Made by a program: the position numbers and the translations under genes. 64,000 bases of DNA from Alitta virens. Lineage: Eukaryota > Annelida > Polychaeta > Phyllodocida > Nereididae. The notes beneath the pieces are model-generated. The model saw nothing but the letters and a program-made list of their open reading frames with translations, ran no database searches and was not told the DNA's origin. The DNA is taken from contig OW028573.1 of the NCBI GenBank assembly GCA_932294295.1, forward strand, positions 19,488,155 to 19,552,154. Reading direction: 5' to 3'. Of the stretch, positions 1 to 12,500 are shown piece after piece (within the stretch, counting starts at the first letter, position 1; every line of letters begins with the position of its first letter).

Positions 1-389
1 TTGAAAACTCCATTTATTTGACGTTTTTCTAATGCTATCCAATTAAGTGACACCTTTCGGCAATCTTCACCAGTATTTTTGTAAGTCAAGTTAGAAATGC
101 TTACAGGTTCTGAAAAAAAAGTATTACTCTTTGATACTCAGTAATAAGCAATGGCAAACCACAGCCTAAATACTTTTATGCACGTGAAACAGATATATCA
201 AATAACCAGTACAAGGTCTTCCACATTATGACAACATAAATTAGCATAAGTAAGACCAGGCCTATGTTTATAACCACCTTCAAATAATTATTTTATGAAC
301 ACAACTTTCTCATTTTACTGAAGTAAATCATCAGGTCTATTAGTAAAAGATTCCATAACTCTCAACTACATTAACAAAGCCATACATAC

Positions 390-524
390 CTGATTTCCCA
401 GTCTCCACAACTTTTTTTTCAGAGGTCGCTTTTGATATGTCACCATTATCCTGTGCCACCACTGTCACCACTTTAACAGTGTAGTTCCAGTAATAAGTGG
501 TGACCTTAATGGTGGCATTTAAAC
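390..524 (-). CDS. Exon 14 of the FN3 receptor: FN3 domain 9, second half
   Basis: A 135-nt phase-1 exon with YYWNYTVKVVTVVAQDNG, the FN3 F-strand side, ending VVETGKS before the GTATGT donor. The transcript continues past the left edge of the window; 1-389 is intron with nothing else recognised. Confidence 0.65.
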
Positions 525-3500
525 CTAATAAATGTACAAAAGACATAAACCTGTGATTCATCCGCCAGTATTTTGAGAACTGAGGTTATAGATGTTATCA
601 ATATATCTGGAACTTCATTTTGTATTTCATTATAAAAATTACTTTTTATATATATAGATACAATCAAACTTGCCATAACAGTCAACTGCATAGAGTGGCT
701 ATCAGCTGTAAATGGCCACTATATAATCAAACTCCCCTCACTAAATTTTCATTGTTTTCCCCTCTATTAAACTATGGCAATGCCACTAGACTTAAACAGC
801 CAACTTTATTATTTAATTTGAAAATATTTCAATGAGGTAGATCACCAATTAGTTCAAATTTTGAATATTGCCATCGCTAGTGTTGTAATTATTTATAGTG
901 TTACATTCTCTGCTCCCTACTTTGCCCTGGTCTTCTGCTTCTCGGCTGAGCAAGGAATGAACATAGCAGGATGTGGACTGGAGGGCTTAAGCAGATCACT
1001 CAACAAAACCTTACGTGTGAAGGATCTTAATTTGTTTTGGAGAATCTCGGCCATGAAAAGCATTTGGAGAGGGAGTAACAGCATATCTTATTGTTGTCAT
1101 GCCCAATTTGCAAGACAGTATGTCGTATGGACCATAGTATTAATTAGCTGGAATATCATCTTACCTACAACAGTTCTATTATCTTGGCAGTCGTCTTTGT
1201 CTTCCTCAGACACGCAAACTAAATATTCAGTGGGCCCTGCAGCTATTTCAGGTTCTTTCCAGGAAATACCTAATTTCAGCCCATCCTCTTCATCAATTGA
1301 CACAACAACATTAGTGACTTTTGAGGCAGCTGCAAATAGTAAAGTAGAAAATACAAATCACAAACAACATACAGAAGACAAAAATCTTATTTATCTTCCT
1401 GGAGAAAATGAATAAAACCCAAGGATGGAACACAATTATGAAATGAGCCAAACAATAGGGAATCAATGATTGCAATCTGTAGCCTTGTCTATTTCATCAA
1501 ACGAAGGAAGTCCATCATCTGGAATGTTTGAATTCTATTGATATACATCATGCAGGAAAAAGCTGTCAAACACAGGTTTTACAATTTGTTACATGCAAAG
1601 ACACAGCTGTGGGCAGGGGCCCCGTTTCATTTCAAAATGTGGGGGGGACATATTGACCTTTATTCTGGACACCAACAGTCAAATCGTTATGTTGGTACAA
1701 AAAAAAAAAGTGGGGGGGACTTGTCCCCCTGTCCCCCCCTAAAACGGGGCCCATGGCTGTGGGAATGCAATAACCGATATCTAGTTACATGTACTTTTGT
1801 TTAAAAAAAAAAGAATGCACACTCTTTTAATTAATTTTTTCTTCTAAATATTGTTAGCAGTTTCTTAGTTTCCCAGATGAAAGGTGTAACATGGTGTGGC
1901 CTCACGTCACATCAGCTTGTGGTCGCTGATCAACTTTTTCTTCATGTCACAAATCATTTCCTCTGAGTACAATTTTTGTCCATGAGCTTTTAGATTTACT
2001 TAGAATTAGATCTCTACATTTCATGACGTTAACTGCACTGTTGGGTCAAAAATTTACGTAAAATTTTACTTTTTTATGCACTACACAAAGAAAAATATTT
2101 ATAACAAGTTTCTGGTCAAGTTATATTCTGAGCACCACTCCTCCTAGAGGCAAGATTTAGTCAAACATACGAAAAATTATCAAATTTAAACATTATATAT
2201 ATATATATATATTACTTAGACTGATTCAACCTACTCCATTCCCATTCTATAATGCAGCATTAGTTTTTAAACAATTCAGTTTGCTAGTGACCGATAATAA
2301 TGGGGCAGTCATTCGAAATAGAACTCAATCCTCTAGGACAAGTTGCTCTCAAGAAATAAGAACATGTTTGATGATAGTAAGTACTCATCTACACAACGGT
2401 AATACAGAACACGGAAACAACTATATCATAAATAAAACCAACTATATCATAAATTTAATATGGAATTTGGGAATGGTGAGAATTTTCTACAATCTAACTT
2501 CACTCAACATCACAAAGAGAACTAATCAGTAATGGTTATTTGTCAATTCTGCATTTAAGTGCACCTAAAATATACTATTAGCCAATGCATATATTGGCAA
2601 GTTCCCGTAAATAATTGTATTGCTTCAGCAATTCTTTCATTATCGAATAGAAAGTTTTTCACTTGGACTAGCATCTACATATGTTCAATTGCTATTGGAA
2701 GGAAGTTCTGCATTGTTGAATAATTCTTTAGAAACTAAAATTTAATGGCTTACATTCTGCTTTGGTGAAAACTACAATTGATTCACTGCAACCCCTGCCA
2801 AAACTGGTAGTTGCATAAACCTCTTATGTGTCGTTTGTGTATAGATTCAAATTTGTATTGGTGTAGGAGTCAAAATATATCATAATTCTGCTGAACAGAA
2901 TGTTTGCATTTGTTAATTCCTGTTTTACAGTTTATCATAATTAGGATAACAATTAAAACAATATCATATAATATCATATGTTGTCAGAAACATGTAAAAA
3001 TGCATCTATATCTGTATGGAAGTTCTGTGAGGACAAAAAAAGAAAAAAAGAAAGACAAATGCATGGTCAAAAAAAAGCAAGAGCTGTCTAAACACTTTAA
3101 AAAAATTACATAAAATTGGTCATGAAAATGAAACAGACGCAGTTGTCACGTTAATGAGAATGCTGTCACCCCTGCCAGCACTGGTGCTAGCAAACACTTC
3201 TATTTTGTATGTGGTGTAAGGAGTCAGGCCAAAAATGGTATAATTGAAATCAGTAGACGAGATGTTATATTGAGATTCATCATCACAATCTAACTCTGTC
3301 AAGTTGTCCATGTCAGCTCTGAAACAACGTCTCCATTCTACTGCATAGTTGACAATATCACCATTTTTATCTGATGGTTCTTCCCATGATAGAGAGACGC
3401 TTGTGTTTGTAACATCATCCACGGTCACATTCATCACTACACCAGGCACTGCAGGACACATGATCGAGTTAGAAAAGAAACAGTTTCCTCTACAAATCCA

Positions 3501-6500
3501 GTCACATGTCAAGGAATAACAAATGGCATTTTTCAGTAAAGAAGTCATGGTTTAGAAAATAAATTTGCCACTAGTAACAAAGGAGCAACAAACAATAAAC
3601 AATTTGACTTCATAAATCATCAGACACAGTAAAAAGAAAATGTAATAAATATTTGTCAGTCTTATGTTGAAATGCACTGAATTCACAAACTCGAGTGTAT
3701 TTCTGGTCCACATCTTTATCATCATAATATTTTAGCACCTGCTGTAGAAAGTTATGCAAGCCCCTTATGTCTAGTATCAGTAAACCAATAGGAGGTAATT
3801 CTACATCCTTACAAGACTAACTACTTACAACTAAGAAGGAAAAATTAACAGCTTACATCCAGTGAGAGTTGCACGCATAAATGGCACACTGTAACCCCTG
3901 CCTGCACTGGTAGATGCATAAACTCTCAATGAGTAGTTTGTGTATGGATTCAAATTTTCAATGGTGTAGTTATAACAATCAGGTCCAAGTACGGTAAAGT
4001 TTTGTTCACTACTACCATTTTTCATCCATTCAACTGTGTAGCTCTGAATTTTGCCATTGGTTTCTTTTGGTTCCTCCCACCTCAGAGATATGGTTGTGTT
4101 AGTAATGTCTTCTTCTGGCACACTTACATTCACCACACCAGGAACTTAAGAGCAAAGGAAGGTTAAACACTTGAAATTTACAGAATATTTGTGAGTCTCA
4201 TGTCGAAATGCACTGAATTCACAAACTCAAGTGTATTTTTGGTCCACATTTTTAATATCATAATATTGTAGCACCTGCTGTAGAAAGTTATACAAGCCCC
4301 TTATGTCTAGTATCAGTAAACCAATACGAGCTAATTCTACATCCTTACAAGACTAACTGCTTACTAATGAAACATAAAAACTTACGACCAGTCGCAGTTG
4401 TCGCGTTAATGAGAATGCTGTCACCCCTGCCAGCTTTGGTGCTGGCAAACACTTCAATTTCGTAAGTGGTGTAAGGAGTCAGGCCAGAAATGTTATAATT
4501 GAAATCAGTAGACGAGATGTTATATTCAGATTGATCATCACAATCTAACTCTGTCAAGTTGTCCATGTCAGCTCTGAAACGTCTCCATTCTACTGTATAG
4601 TTGACAATATCTCCATTTTTATCCGATGGCTCTTCCCATGATAGAGAGATGCTTGTGTTTGTAACATCATCCACGGTCACATTCATCACTACACCAGGCA
4701 CTGCAGGACACATGATCGAGTTAGAAAAAAAACAGTTTCCTCCACAAATCCAGTCACATGTCAAGGAATAACACATTGAATTTTTCAGTAAAGAAGTCAT
4801 GGTTTAGAAAATAAATTTGCCACTAGTAACAAAGGAGCAACAAACATTAAACAATTTGACTTCATAAATTATCAGACACGGTAAAAAGAAAATGTAATAA
4901 ATATTTGTCAGTCTTATGTCGAAATGCACTGAATTCACAAACTCTAGTGTATTTCTGGTCCACATCTTTATCATCATAATATTTTAGCACCTGCTGCAGA
5001 AAGTTATGCAAGCCCCTTATGTCTAGTATCAGTAAACCAATAGGAGGTAATTCTACATCCTTACAATGGTGTAGTTAGAACAATCAGGTCCAAGTACGGT
5101 AAAGTTTTGTTCACTACTACCATTTTTCATCCATTCAACTGTGTAGCTCTGAATTTTGCCATTGGTTTCTTTTGGTTCCTCCCACCTCAGAGATATGGTT
5201 GTGTTAGTAATGTCTTCTTCTGGCACACTTACATTCACCACACCAGGAACTTAAGAGCCAAGGAAGGTTAAACACTTAAAATTTGCAGAAGAGTAACAAG
5301 GCAGAAAGTGACGAAACAGACCAAACAAAGATATACCTATTAATGTAGGTCATGCATTTCTCCAATTTTTTTGTGACACTTGGAATCACTTGAACTGGTC
5401 ATAAAAATCAAAACTATTATCTTACAGTCTCAATTGTCACATTAATGGAAATGCTCATCAGAGCAGGGGATTGTGTGACCAAGCATCCTCCATTTTAATT
5501 TCAATACTTGCTGATCTGGTGACATTTTATATGACCAAAAAAAAGGTAGCACTTCTTGTACAATCCTCTAAGTACAGGGAGTAAACCTTTGAAGAGTTCA
5601 AGGCTCCGCTATGCTTCTTTAATGGCAAGTACACCAATACTTATTATAGTAGCCCTAACCCTAGTTAGTACCATCCACCACATTTGAAACTCAATGCCAA
5701 TTAACAAAGCACAAAATGAAACACCTCAATTTAAAGTAAACAAAACTTACTAAGTTAAAATGCACATAATACATTTACAGTCATGGCCATAAGTTTTTGG
5801 ACAATTGCTATAGATTATGAATATGGCATTATTTTGATCTTGCATTGTGGGTTTTATAATCTTGGCCATGAATATGAACTGGATGACTTTGGCTGTTTTT
5901 AGGTCATGCATTTCTCGGATCTTACTTATCCAGAACCTTGCGGCTCTTCACTCAACTTCCGCCGGCAAAACATGTGGAAAACGAGGCTTTTCTCTCTGAC
6001 CAACCTTTCTGTAACTTTCAGGGCCTAAGGTGTGTGAGGCCCAATGCGGAGCCTATCTAACACACTATTTCTCCTTTAATTTTTCGAAGTGAAGACCTAT
6101 TTAGGCACAGGGCCTAACGCAGCCGCCTGGTAACATAATTTTTCTATTAGACATTCAAAATTATCCCTTAAGATAAAAACTCAAGAAAAAGTGACATACA
6201 GCAAAAACAAAAAGAGCGAAATAAAAGTGTGTTGAATTGTCCGAAAACTTATGGCCACAGCTGTATATAGGCATGCAAAGCAAACACATTTCGGATAGAA
6301 TAGCAATGTTATGAAACAACAGATTCGAAAAGTAAGAAAAGAAAGCTTACATCCTGTCAGAGTGGCTAATTGGAGATGACCTTCTTCTCCTGCGCCTGCA
6401 CTGTTGTTCGCAAATACCTCGACAGTATAGTTGGTGAATGGCGTCAGGCCCTTGATAATGTATGAAAAGTTCTCAGCCTGCAGTATTTTGTGGTCGCCCT

Positions 6501-9500
6501 TTTTACCAACTAAATCTTCCCACTTTACAGTGTAATTGGTAATTATACCATTCCTTTCCTCAGGCTCTTCCCAGACCACTGATATGGACGTAATATTTGC
6601 AGTAGCACTGACTTTCACTATTCCAGGAGCTGAAGCAAAAAACCATTGACATGCCATTTATAGTGAAGAGAAATATTTAGCAAATAGGAAAGGTAATGCC
6701 ATGCATGTCTAAGTATCCAAGGTGAATGCAAAGTATTCAGATTTGAGATGAAGTACTTAGTAATGTCCCTAAATTACATGCCTCATTATCTACTAGCAGT
6801 AGCCAACATGCAGTTTACTCTCCTAAGATATTCTTTAATAATGGTCTTCTTGCCGCCAGCGTCACATTGTAAATTTGTCTATAGAACAGAGATATCAGTT
6901 TTATTTATTCTAACACAGATATGATCAGCCCATGCTATTGAAGTCAGTAAACACCGTTCAGTTGTTACAGCTGTGTAAATGAGTCGATCTGTTCATCTTG
7001 ACCCCAATTGACAAGCTTCTGCGCAGGCCCACGTTCACATTCTCACATATCAGGATGGACTACAGCTAAAATGGTATCCATAAATGAATAAGGTCCTCTG
7101 ATTGGTGATCAACATCACTTTTGCCATGTGGAATGATGCCAATCCGTAGAAATCAAGACACCCATGACAAATTCACTTATTCAGTAACAAGAATTCTAGG
7201 TAATACAAGTTTCCAATACATTTACATTTATTCTCCTGATTTATGAACATCACACTTTCTCGGCCACAATATACACTGTAACTGCAGAGACATAAACAAA
7301 GGGAAGTTGAAAGTGAGCATTAATAAACCATGTACATCATGGAGAGAAAATTAAACTCAAAGACTCGCCATCATTAATGACAGATGAGAAAACCTAAGCA
7401 CAAACACTAACCACAAAATTGACCCTTGGTGAATCTGAAAAAAGGACTAAAATAACAGCAAATAAAGCTACATTTATAAATGTGCTTGAAAAAAATATTG
7501 GTGAATCTGAAAAAAGGACTAAAATAACAGCAAATAAAGCTAAATTTATAAATGTGCTTGAAAAAAATATTGGCGAATCTGAAAAAAGGACTAAAATAAC
7601 AGCAAATAAAGCTACATTTATAAATCCGCTTGAAAAAAATATTCAAACGAGCACTAAATCCCTCTCTTCCAACCCATTTTCTAAAAAATGTAAGAGGAAC
7701 AAGAGGAACACAATATATTTTGTATTCTTGAACTTAACAATGTGAGCTGACTAGGATGGGCAGTGAGTTGACTGTGGCCAGCGGGAGGTGAGTTGTCATC
7801 GGCGGCGAGTTAACCTGATAATTTTCGGACTACTCACTTATTTCAATTCAATCGGTGCACTGTATTTCATCTAGAAAGTGACTTAGGTGTGCTTTAAAAG
7901 TCACCCCACATCGATCATCTCACCCGCTTCTCTTCTCCAGCATAGCTTAACCAGGTTTGCATCTATCGCCAAAACTTCGCGAAAGGATAACCTCTGGTAA
8001 ATAAATATGTTGATTTTTAGATCTTGTACACTGAAGCCGACCAAAATTTCACACTGTCCCTTACTGAAGATGCAAATAATCCTGTAGTATGCTCTGTGCC
8101 TCGCAAATATACAATACAATGAATGAATTGGAGAGTGAAGCATTGAGCTGTAGGTGGAGGAAGGGGAGGCTGGTGGGCAGTTTTAAAACTCAGCAAAATA
8201 CGAAACGTCCATACTGGTCAAACACAATCTGAAGACTGGCAAGAAGTGACCAGTCACGTGACCTTCTGGTCTTGTGCTATTTTTAGAAAGGGGGTTTGTA
8301 TCCCGGCTAATTTGTGCACTAACACCCATTTAGGAAATCCCAAATGGTCCCAAAAGTTTTGAATTTGTATTAAAATATAGCTTTTTGTCCAGGCAACCAA
8401 GAAATCTTAAGAAACAGGACATCTGCTGGACAACCTGTCTCATGAGTTTTATCTTTTAGAACATCTGTTTTTTGTTTCAGATGAGCCCTTGATGTTCTGT
8501 CTCCCGACTCCTGAGTCTGTGACAGTGAATCCCATTACACACATTTTTGATTGAACATTTACACCTATCAGTCCATGGATACCACAATACAGCGTCCATT
8601 CAACCTCAACAATTCACTTTTAAATATTGTGTATCAACTGGTTGTTTTACTGAGAGGGCAAAAAAAACAAGAAAACTCCTCCTAATGTTTCAAATTTAAT
8701 GGGAGAGTGCATGAAATAGCATAGCTATCTTAATTATTGTCCTCCCTCTTCATAACATTGGGCAGTTCATGACTATATAAATGCTTTGAAGGGGTGAAAG
8801 CATGCTTCTGATTGGTTATAGTTTGGCAGTTGACATAAAAAATAATGTGTCCAATCAACTTTTTGAATTCATTGGCGAAAAAAGGCAATTATCAGTGGGC
8901 CTGAAAAGCTAAAGAACAAATTGTGTCACCTTATGACTGTCCAGACCTCAAGATTCACTGTGATTACTTTCTACTTGACGCATGTGCCATGACACCATTC
9001 TGGTCGCAAGAAGTTCCAATGAGACGTGCCCATGTCTCGTCAATAGTTGCAAGTGTGCAATGATACTTCACCATTAATTGTGTCAATTGCATCAATTAAT
9101 TTCAAGATGTTTTACTTAAATCCAGCACCATTTCCACATATTTACCAATGCAGTTTAGGCACATGAACTATGCCTACCACTATGTCAGGTAGAATGACCA
9201 GGCCTTATAGCTACATAACGTAATTACAAATATATACACCCGACTGACTATTCAGGTCAAGCAGACATGCTATAACTACGAAATGAGCAGTAAATTGAGG
9301 TTGCACTGTATTCTTGGTATATAATGTTTATCAATCAACCCATAGCATACATGAGCCAGACGAGGGTCAATCCTATCAAGTATCAATTTCCTGTGTCTTT
9401 CAGATGAACCTGTTAGCATCGGAGTTTTACCATGTACCTGTATAACAGACCTGTAATGGATATCTTTTTTTAATTTAACTATATAAACTAGCAATAGTAT

Positions 9501-12500
9501 GCTTACGCGTTTCAGATGTATTGAAGCGCGCATGTGCAGGTTCTCCATAGTCAATTGTAATCGCCGTGATGTTGACTTCGCAAGTTGTGAAGGCTGTCAC
9601 ATTCCACATCAAAAACTGTTCAGTCACATTCTCTTGACCACGATTCGCTGAAGTGAAAAAATACCATAATAAGAACATAAATTCACAGCTGAAACTAGAC
9701 AGCTGAAACTGCAGAGCAGTTCCCTGGCTTCACCTGAAGTAATAGGGACTTAAAACTAGACCTGACAGTACTCATGACAGAGGGGTTGAAGATAGCCATG
9801 GTTCAGGCCTATCTAGAATTGGGGAATAATTCGGTGACAGGTGAATTTGGTGCGTATACTACACCTTAAACTGAATTCATTGCCACTGAGATGCTGAGTT
9901 ATCATTACCCACAGCCTTTAAAATCTTTGCTGGAAGATCTGAAGCAAGCAAGTTGATCACTGCCACCATTTTCGTCACATGAAGTCTGAGAAAACTGTTT
10001 GTTGGCGTACCTGTCTTTCTGGTTAAACAACTTACTTTTAAGATTTCTCTTGCTCCAACAACTAATGTTATGAGTTGTCGTGCTGTTACTGGGTAGTTAA
10101 ATATCCATGCACATTTAGCCCTCCTCCTTGCACATGTTGCAAGTGACGCCATTCAGGCGAACTGGAAGCATTCAATTTGTAGTTGCAGTGGGCGGACGTG
10201 GTAAGGGCACAATCGCGCATCTCATGTTCATATTGTAAATGCAGTAAGCTGAGATGGCTAGCGGGTTTTCAAATTGAATACCTCGTCACGTGCGCATGCC
10301 TGAATATGCGGAATGACTCCATGCACGGATATGGCGACAGAACAATGACACAAATCATTAGAAGTATTTTCCAGGTCGGGGACAACTCTGTGACACTGCA
10401 GAGTATATGCTAAATTAAACTTTTACATAGCACAACAAATAATGCAGAGGAGATTTTTGAATGACAGCTTCACTGCTGACAGAACTTACTTCTAACCACT
10501 CCAAAACCTGACACTGTGACAGCTCAGCCCATATACCACATAGAGTAAATGGATATGACAGAAGGGGAGAACCCCCTCGGTCAAAAAACAGGGTCATGAA
10601 CCCAAATTGTTAAAGCCAACTCGATAAAGAGCACTCACAAACAAATCAACAGTATTTGCAGGGTATCACGAATCATTAAAGCAAACAGTCTACAGTATCC
10701 TGCTTATCACCTGTAGGCTATCAAATTAAAAATTAGTTGGATTAAATGACATTCAAGTTTATATTTTGACTAATTCTTGTAATATGAATTTTTTTAATTC
10801 GGCAGATCTTTTAACTCAAATGGTTATCATGATTATGCTAAAGTTTATTAGAATTCTCCATATCCATATCTAAATAAGTGCCAGTGAGCAGAAATCACTT
10901 CTGAAATGGGTGCTATACAAATTTATTTTTTATCTATCATTACATTGTTATTTATCTGCTAGAATCAAATCCAAGCATTCTTTCAAAAATTTGACTTTGG
11001 GGTCGACCTACTTTCAAAAAATTAGGTCTGATGTGTGAAGAAGTTACACATATGACCTCACATATAAAAGTATTGGCTATTACCACATAATTCATTGAGA
11101 TATTGCAATTTCAAATTTTACAAATTGAGTTGGCCCTGTGACCTTGAAAATGGGAAGAAGAAAAACTTTGTCAAAAACTGATCTTCACCTACAGTGGTAA
11201 TAGGTGAGCCTAATAAACAGAAAGCTATGATTGTATACTTACTTTTGTTCTCTCTATCGGTCTCATGGCAGCGATAATCAACTGAATAATTCTGGATTAC
11301 ACCATTCTTGTCACACTCTGGAAAATCCCATGTCAGGCTTCGATTTGACTCATGATACTTGATGTTTTCGGGTTTTCCAGGCACTGAAAGACAATAGGGA
11401 GAAATCAACCAATCACTCCTAGGAGAAACTGCCACTTCTAATCTAGATGGAGTATCCTCTGTGGAGGATGGACTGATTGGCCACTAAAAACTTTCCGTCA
11501 AAACATAATAATGACGTCACAAAGCAGCCCTACACTGACCTTCCCTGTCCACTCTTTAGAACTTTGTAGTCTTGTTTTTGAACAGAAATGAAGGCAATGA
11601 TCTGACAATTATACTTTTTCTCTATAAACTATCCCTGCACTATTATTGTCATTAAAACTTCGTCATTTTTTGCACTGAGAATATAGATACTGATGACAGT
11701 CACAACACTTGAAGTGACTTAGATTGTTTATGACTAGCAACTCCTTTTAATTTTTTGGTTAACAAAAATGGCACCGTCAATGAGCATGGATTTAAAGATT
11801 AAAAATGCCTCAGTTTTGTTGTTAAGACTAATGACAATACATTCTCTTCAACACCTAGACAAGTGTGTCCAGTTACATTAGAAATCATGAATTCAATGCC
11901 CTTAAGGTGTGCTTGGGAAATACAACAACTGTGAAAGTTTTTAGAGCCTAAGTTTGGTGAGCCTTGGGACACACAGGAAGACATTTTGAAAAACGGACCT
12001 TTACACCTTGAGCAATGTGGATATACAGCTTCGAAGCAAATTTTCATTACTATTACAGGCATTACAATCGATGAATTTACCTTGAGGCGATTTCACAATA
12101 TTTAGGTCATAATTTTACTATTCCAATACATGTATTACCGGAATGTTTAAGCAATCCCCAACTAAGGTCAGTTTTCTAAGATATGCACCGAGGTATCGTA
12201 CAAATTTCCCCATATTAAGCATCACTTTCAAACTTCTTCAAGTGTTAACAAGCTCTTACAATCTTCATCAGTCCTTTGGGTTTTAGGTTCACTGGGGCTG
12301 CGTCCAGGTTCAGCATCAGTGGTGTGGGCCGAAATCGTGAAAGTATAGTTGGTGTACGCCTCTAACCCATCAACAAACACAGAAGTTTTGTTTGTAGGAG
12401 GGATTTTCTCTGTCTTTTCATTTTTTGATGAACAATCAGTGAAGTTGTATGTGACTGTGTATGTCATTTCACACCTCCCAGGATTAGAAATGTTAGTCCA

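Larger units (their letters stand above)
3644..5066. repeat. Tandem duplication of exon-plus-intron unit
   Basis: Intron sequence at about 3644-3813 recurs at about 4183-4350 and 4897-5065 (shared words AATGCACTGAATTCACAAAC, GTCTAGTATCAGTAAACCAA). With the exon copies A/A' (offset 1255) and B/B' (offset about 1105 after deletion), this is a roughly 1.25-kb tandem duplication. Confidence 0.8.

Noticed and set aside
861..1415. 184-codon plus-strand frame
   Set aside because: Antisense to FN3 exon 1165-1329, with no domain of its own.
7419..7745. 108-codon plus-strand frame with a repeated peptide
   Set aside because: It is a by-product of the 72-bp minisatellite; the opposite strand is equally open and there is no splice or family support.
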